NCBI GenBank assembly: GCA_016234205.1
Contig: JACRGN010000049.1
Coordinates: 1-12,141 of the forward strand
Reading direction: 5' to 3'
Length of the DNA: 12,141 nt
Source of the DNA: Nitrospinota bacterium
GTDB lineage: Bacteria; Nitrospinota; Nitrospinia; UBA9942
Part shown: piece after piece, positions 11,478 to 12,141 of the stretch
How the letters are laid out: the number at the start of each line of letters is the position of its first letter
Position numbering within the stretch: position 1 is the first letter of the stretch
Made by a program: the position numbers and the translations under genes
The notes under the pieces: generated by a model
Database searches by the model: none
Told to the model about the DNA's origin: nothing
The model's input: the letters and a program-made list of their open reading frames with translations, nothing else

Positions 11478-12141
11478 TTAAATTAATTTCCCAAATTTTT
11501 CCTGAAATGAGCCAAGGCGCGGCTCAATAATAACAGGGTTTCCTATCCTGTTTGATACAGCCTCTATTGTTTTGAGTCCGTTGCCTGTAATTGAGACGAC
11601 TGTAAGCTCATTCTTTTTAATCCTTCCCTGCTCAATAAGTTTTTTAGTAACTGCCACTGTGACCCCTCCGGCAGTTTCTGTGAAAATGCCTTCTGTTTTG
11701 GCAAGCAGTTTTATACCCTCTATAAGCTCTTCATCAGTAACATCCTCTCCATATCCGCCGCTCTCATTAACAGTTTTTATTCCGTAATAGCCGTCTGCAG
11801 GATTTCCTATGGCTATTGATTTTGCAATGGTATTCGGTTTTACAGGCTTTATAAAATTTCTTCCCTCTTTAATAGCCGATGTTACAGGGGAGCATCCTTT
11901 TGCCTGTGCGGCAAATACCTTCGTATTTACCTTGCCAATCAGCCCCAGCATCTCAAATTCTTTGAAAGCCTTCCATACCTTTGTGATAAGGGAGCTCCCC
12001 GCTACAGGGACAATCACATTATCAGGAGTCCGCCAGCCTAACTGCTCCGCTATCTCATAGCCGAATGTCTTTGAGCCGTCGCCATAATATGGCCTTATTG
12101 TTATATTGACAAATGCCCAGCGGTAGTTAGCCGCTATTTCA
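11478..12141 (-). CDS. thrC: Threonine synthase, C-terminal part (partial)
   Basis: The frame stays open to the right edge, so the gene starts outside the window; about 220 residues are seen. NYRWAFVNITIRPYYGDGSK and FGYEIAEQLGWRTPDNVIVP are the strongly conserved middle of PLP-dependent threonine synthases, followed by KAFKEFEMLGLI. The C-terminal part has EGIFTETAGGVTVAVTKKLI, SITGNGLKTIEAV and the final VIEPRLGSFQEKF. The PLP lysine lies in the missing N-terminal part. The enzyme converts O-phosphohomoserine to threonine. Its place directly upstream of the sulfur carrier (23 bases) makes it the first visible gene of the operon. A shared O-phospho amino acid chemistry with the cysteine synthase is possible but not shown. 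Confidence 0.92.
   Translation of the reverse strand, partial: EIAANYRWAFVNITIRPYYGDGSKTFGYEIAEQLGWRTPDNVIVPVAGSSLITKVWKAFKEFEMLGLIGKVNTKVFAAQAKGCSPVTSAIKEGRNFIKPVKPNTIAKSIAIGNPADGYYGIKTVNESGGYGEDVTDEELIEGIKLLAKTEGIFTETAGGVTVAVTKKLIEQGRIKKNELTVVSITGNGLKTIEAVSNRIGNPVIIEPRLGSFQEKFGKLI

Noticed and set aside
11572..12060. Plus-strand open frames opposite threonine synthase
   Set aside because: They are shadows of the conserved thrC frame, which is open to the window edge.

Overview
The window is an AT-rich stretch of bacterial chromosome, roughly 40% GC by eye. It probably comes from a Gram-negative, sulfur-metabolising lineage such as Nitrospirota or a Desulfobacterota-like group. That placement is inference, from the type II secretion pseudopilins, a Dsr/Tus-type sulfur relay and dense short palindromic repeats. 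No single gene fixes the taxonomy.

Layout, left to right. (1) Positions 1-45 hold the first codons of a probable IS transposase on the minus strand. (2) A class I glutamine amidotransferase follows on minus (99-860). (3) On plus there is a pseudopilin cluster, gspG-gspH-gspI-gspJ (989-3293). Three of its gene gaps are filled by copies of a 100-200 bp palindromic repeat. (4) Then come mnmG-rsmG (3506-6113), the pair usually found next to parA-parB near the replication origin. Here parAB are absent, but a perfect parS-like site overlaps the rsmG stop codon (6102-6117). A second, one-base variant lies 830 bp on (6932-6947). (5) Between the two parS-like sites are two small membrane-protein genes separated by an attC-like site. 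The first looks like a complete integron gene cassette (6230-6700) and the second like a cassette that has lost its attC.

(6) Positions 12141-6949 are a minus-strand sulfur operon: thrC (partial), a CysO-like sulfur carrier, a MoeB-like adenylyltransferase, a DsrE/TusD-like protein, a repeat copy, a DsrF/TusC-like protein, a CysM-like cysteine synthase, a DsrH/TusB-like protein, a TusA-family protein, a double NIL-domain protein and an Rrf2 regulator with three IscR-type cysteines. The gene set implies a route in which persulfide sulfur passes through TusA/DsrEFH-like carriers to a carrier-protein thiocarboxylate, which then feeds cysteine synthase. The cysteine synthase gene sits inside the DsrE-F-H set. 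No JAMM protease, needed to free cysteine from the carrier and to trim the carrier's Gly-Gly-Val-Ser end, is in view.

The strongest leads are the parS-cassette-parS arrangement, the hybrid sulfur-relay/cysteine operon, and a family of repeats that have entered coding sequence or abut start codons. These repeats comprise heptamer blocks in the gspI leader, a hairpin inserted in frame in rsmG, and palindromic elements ending at the gspJ and dsrF-like start codons.
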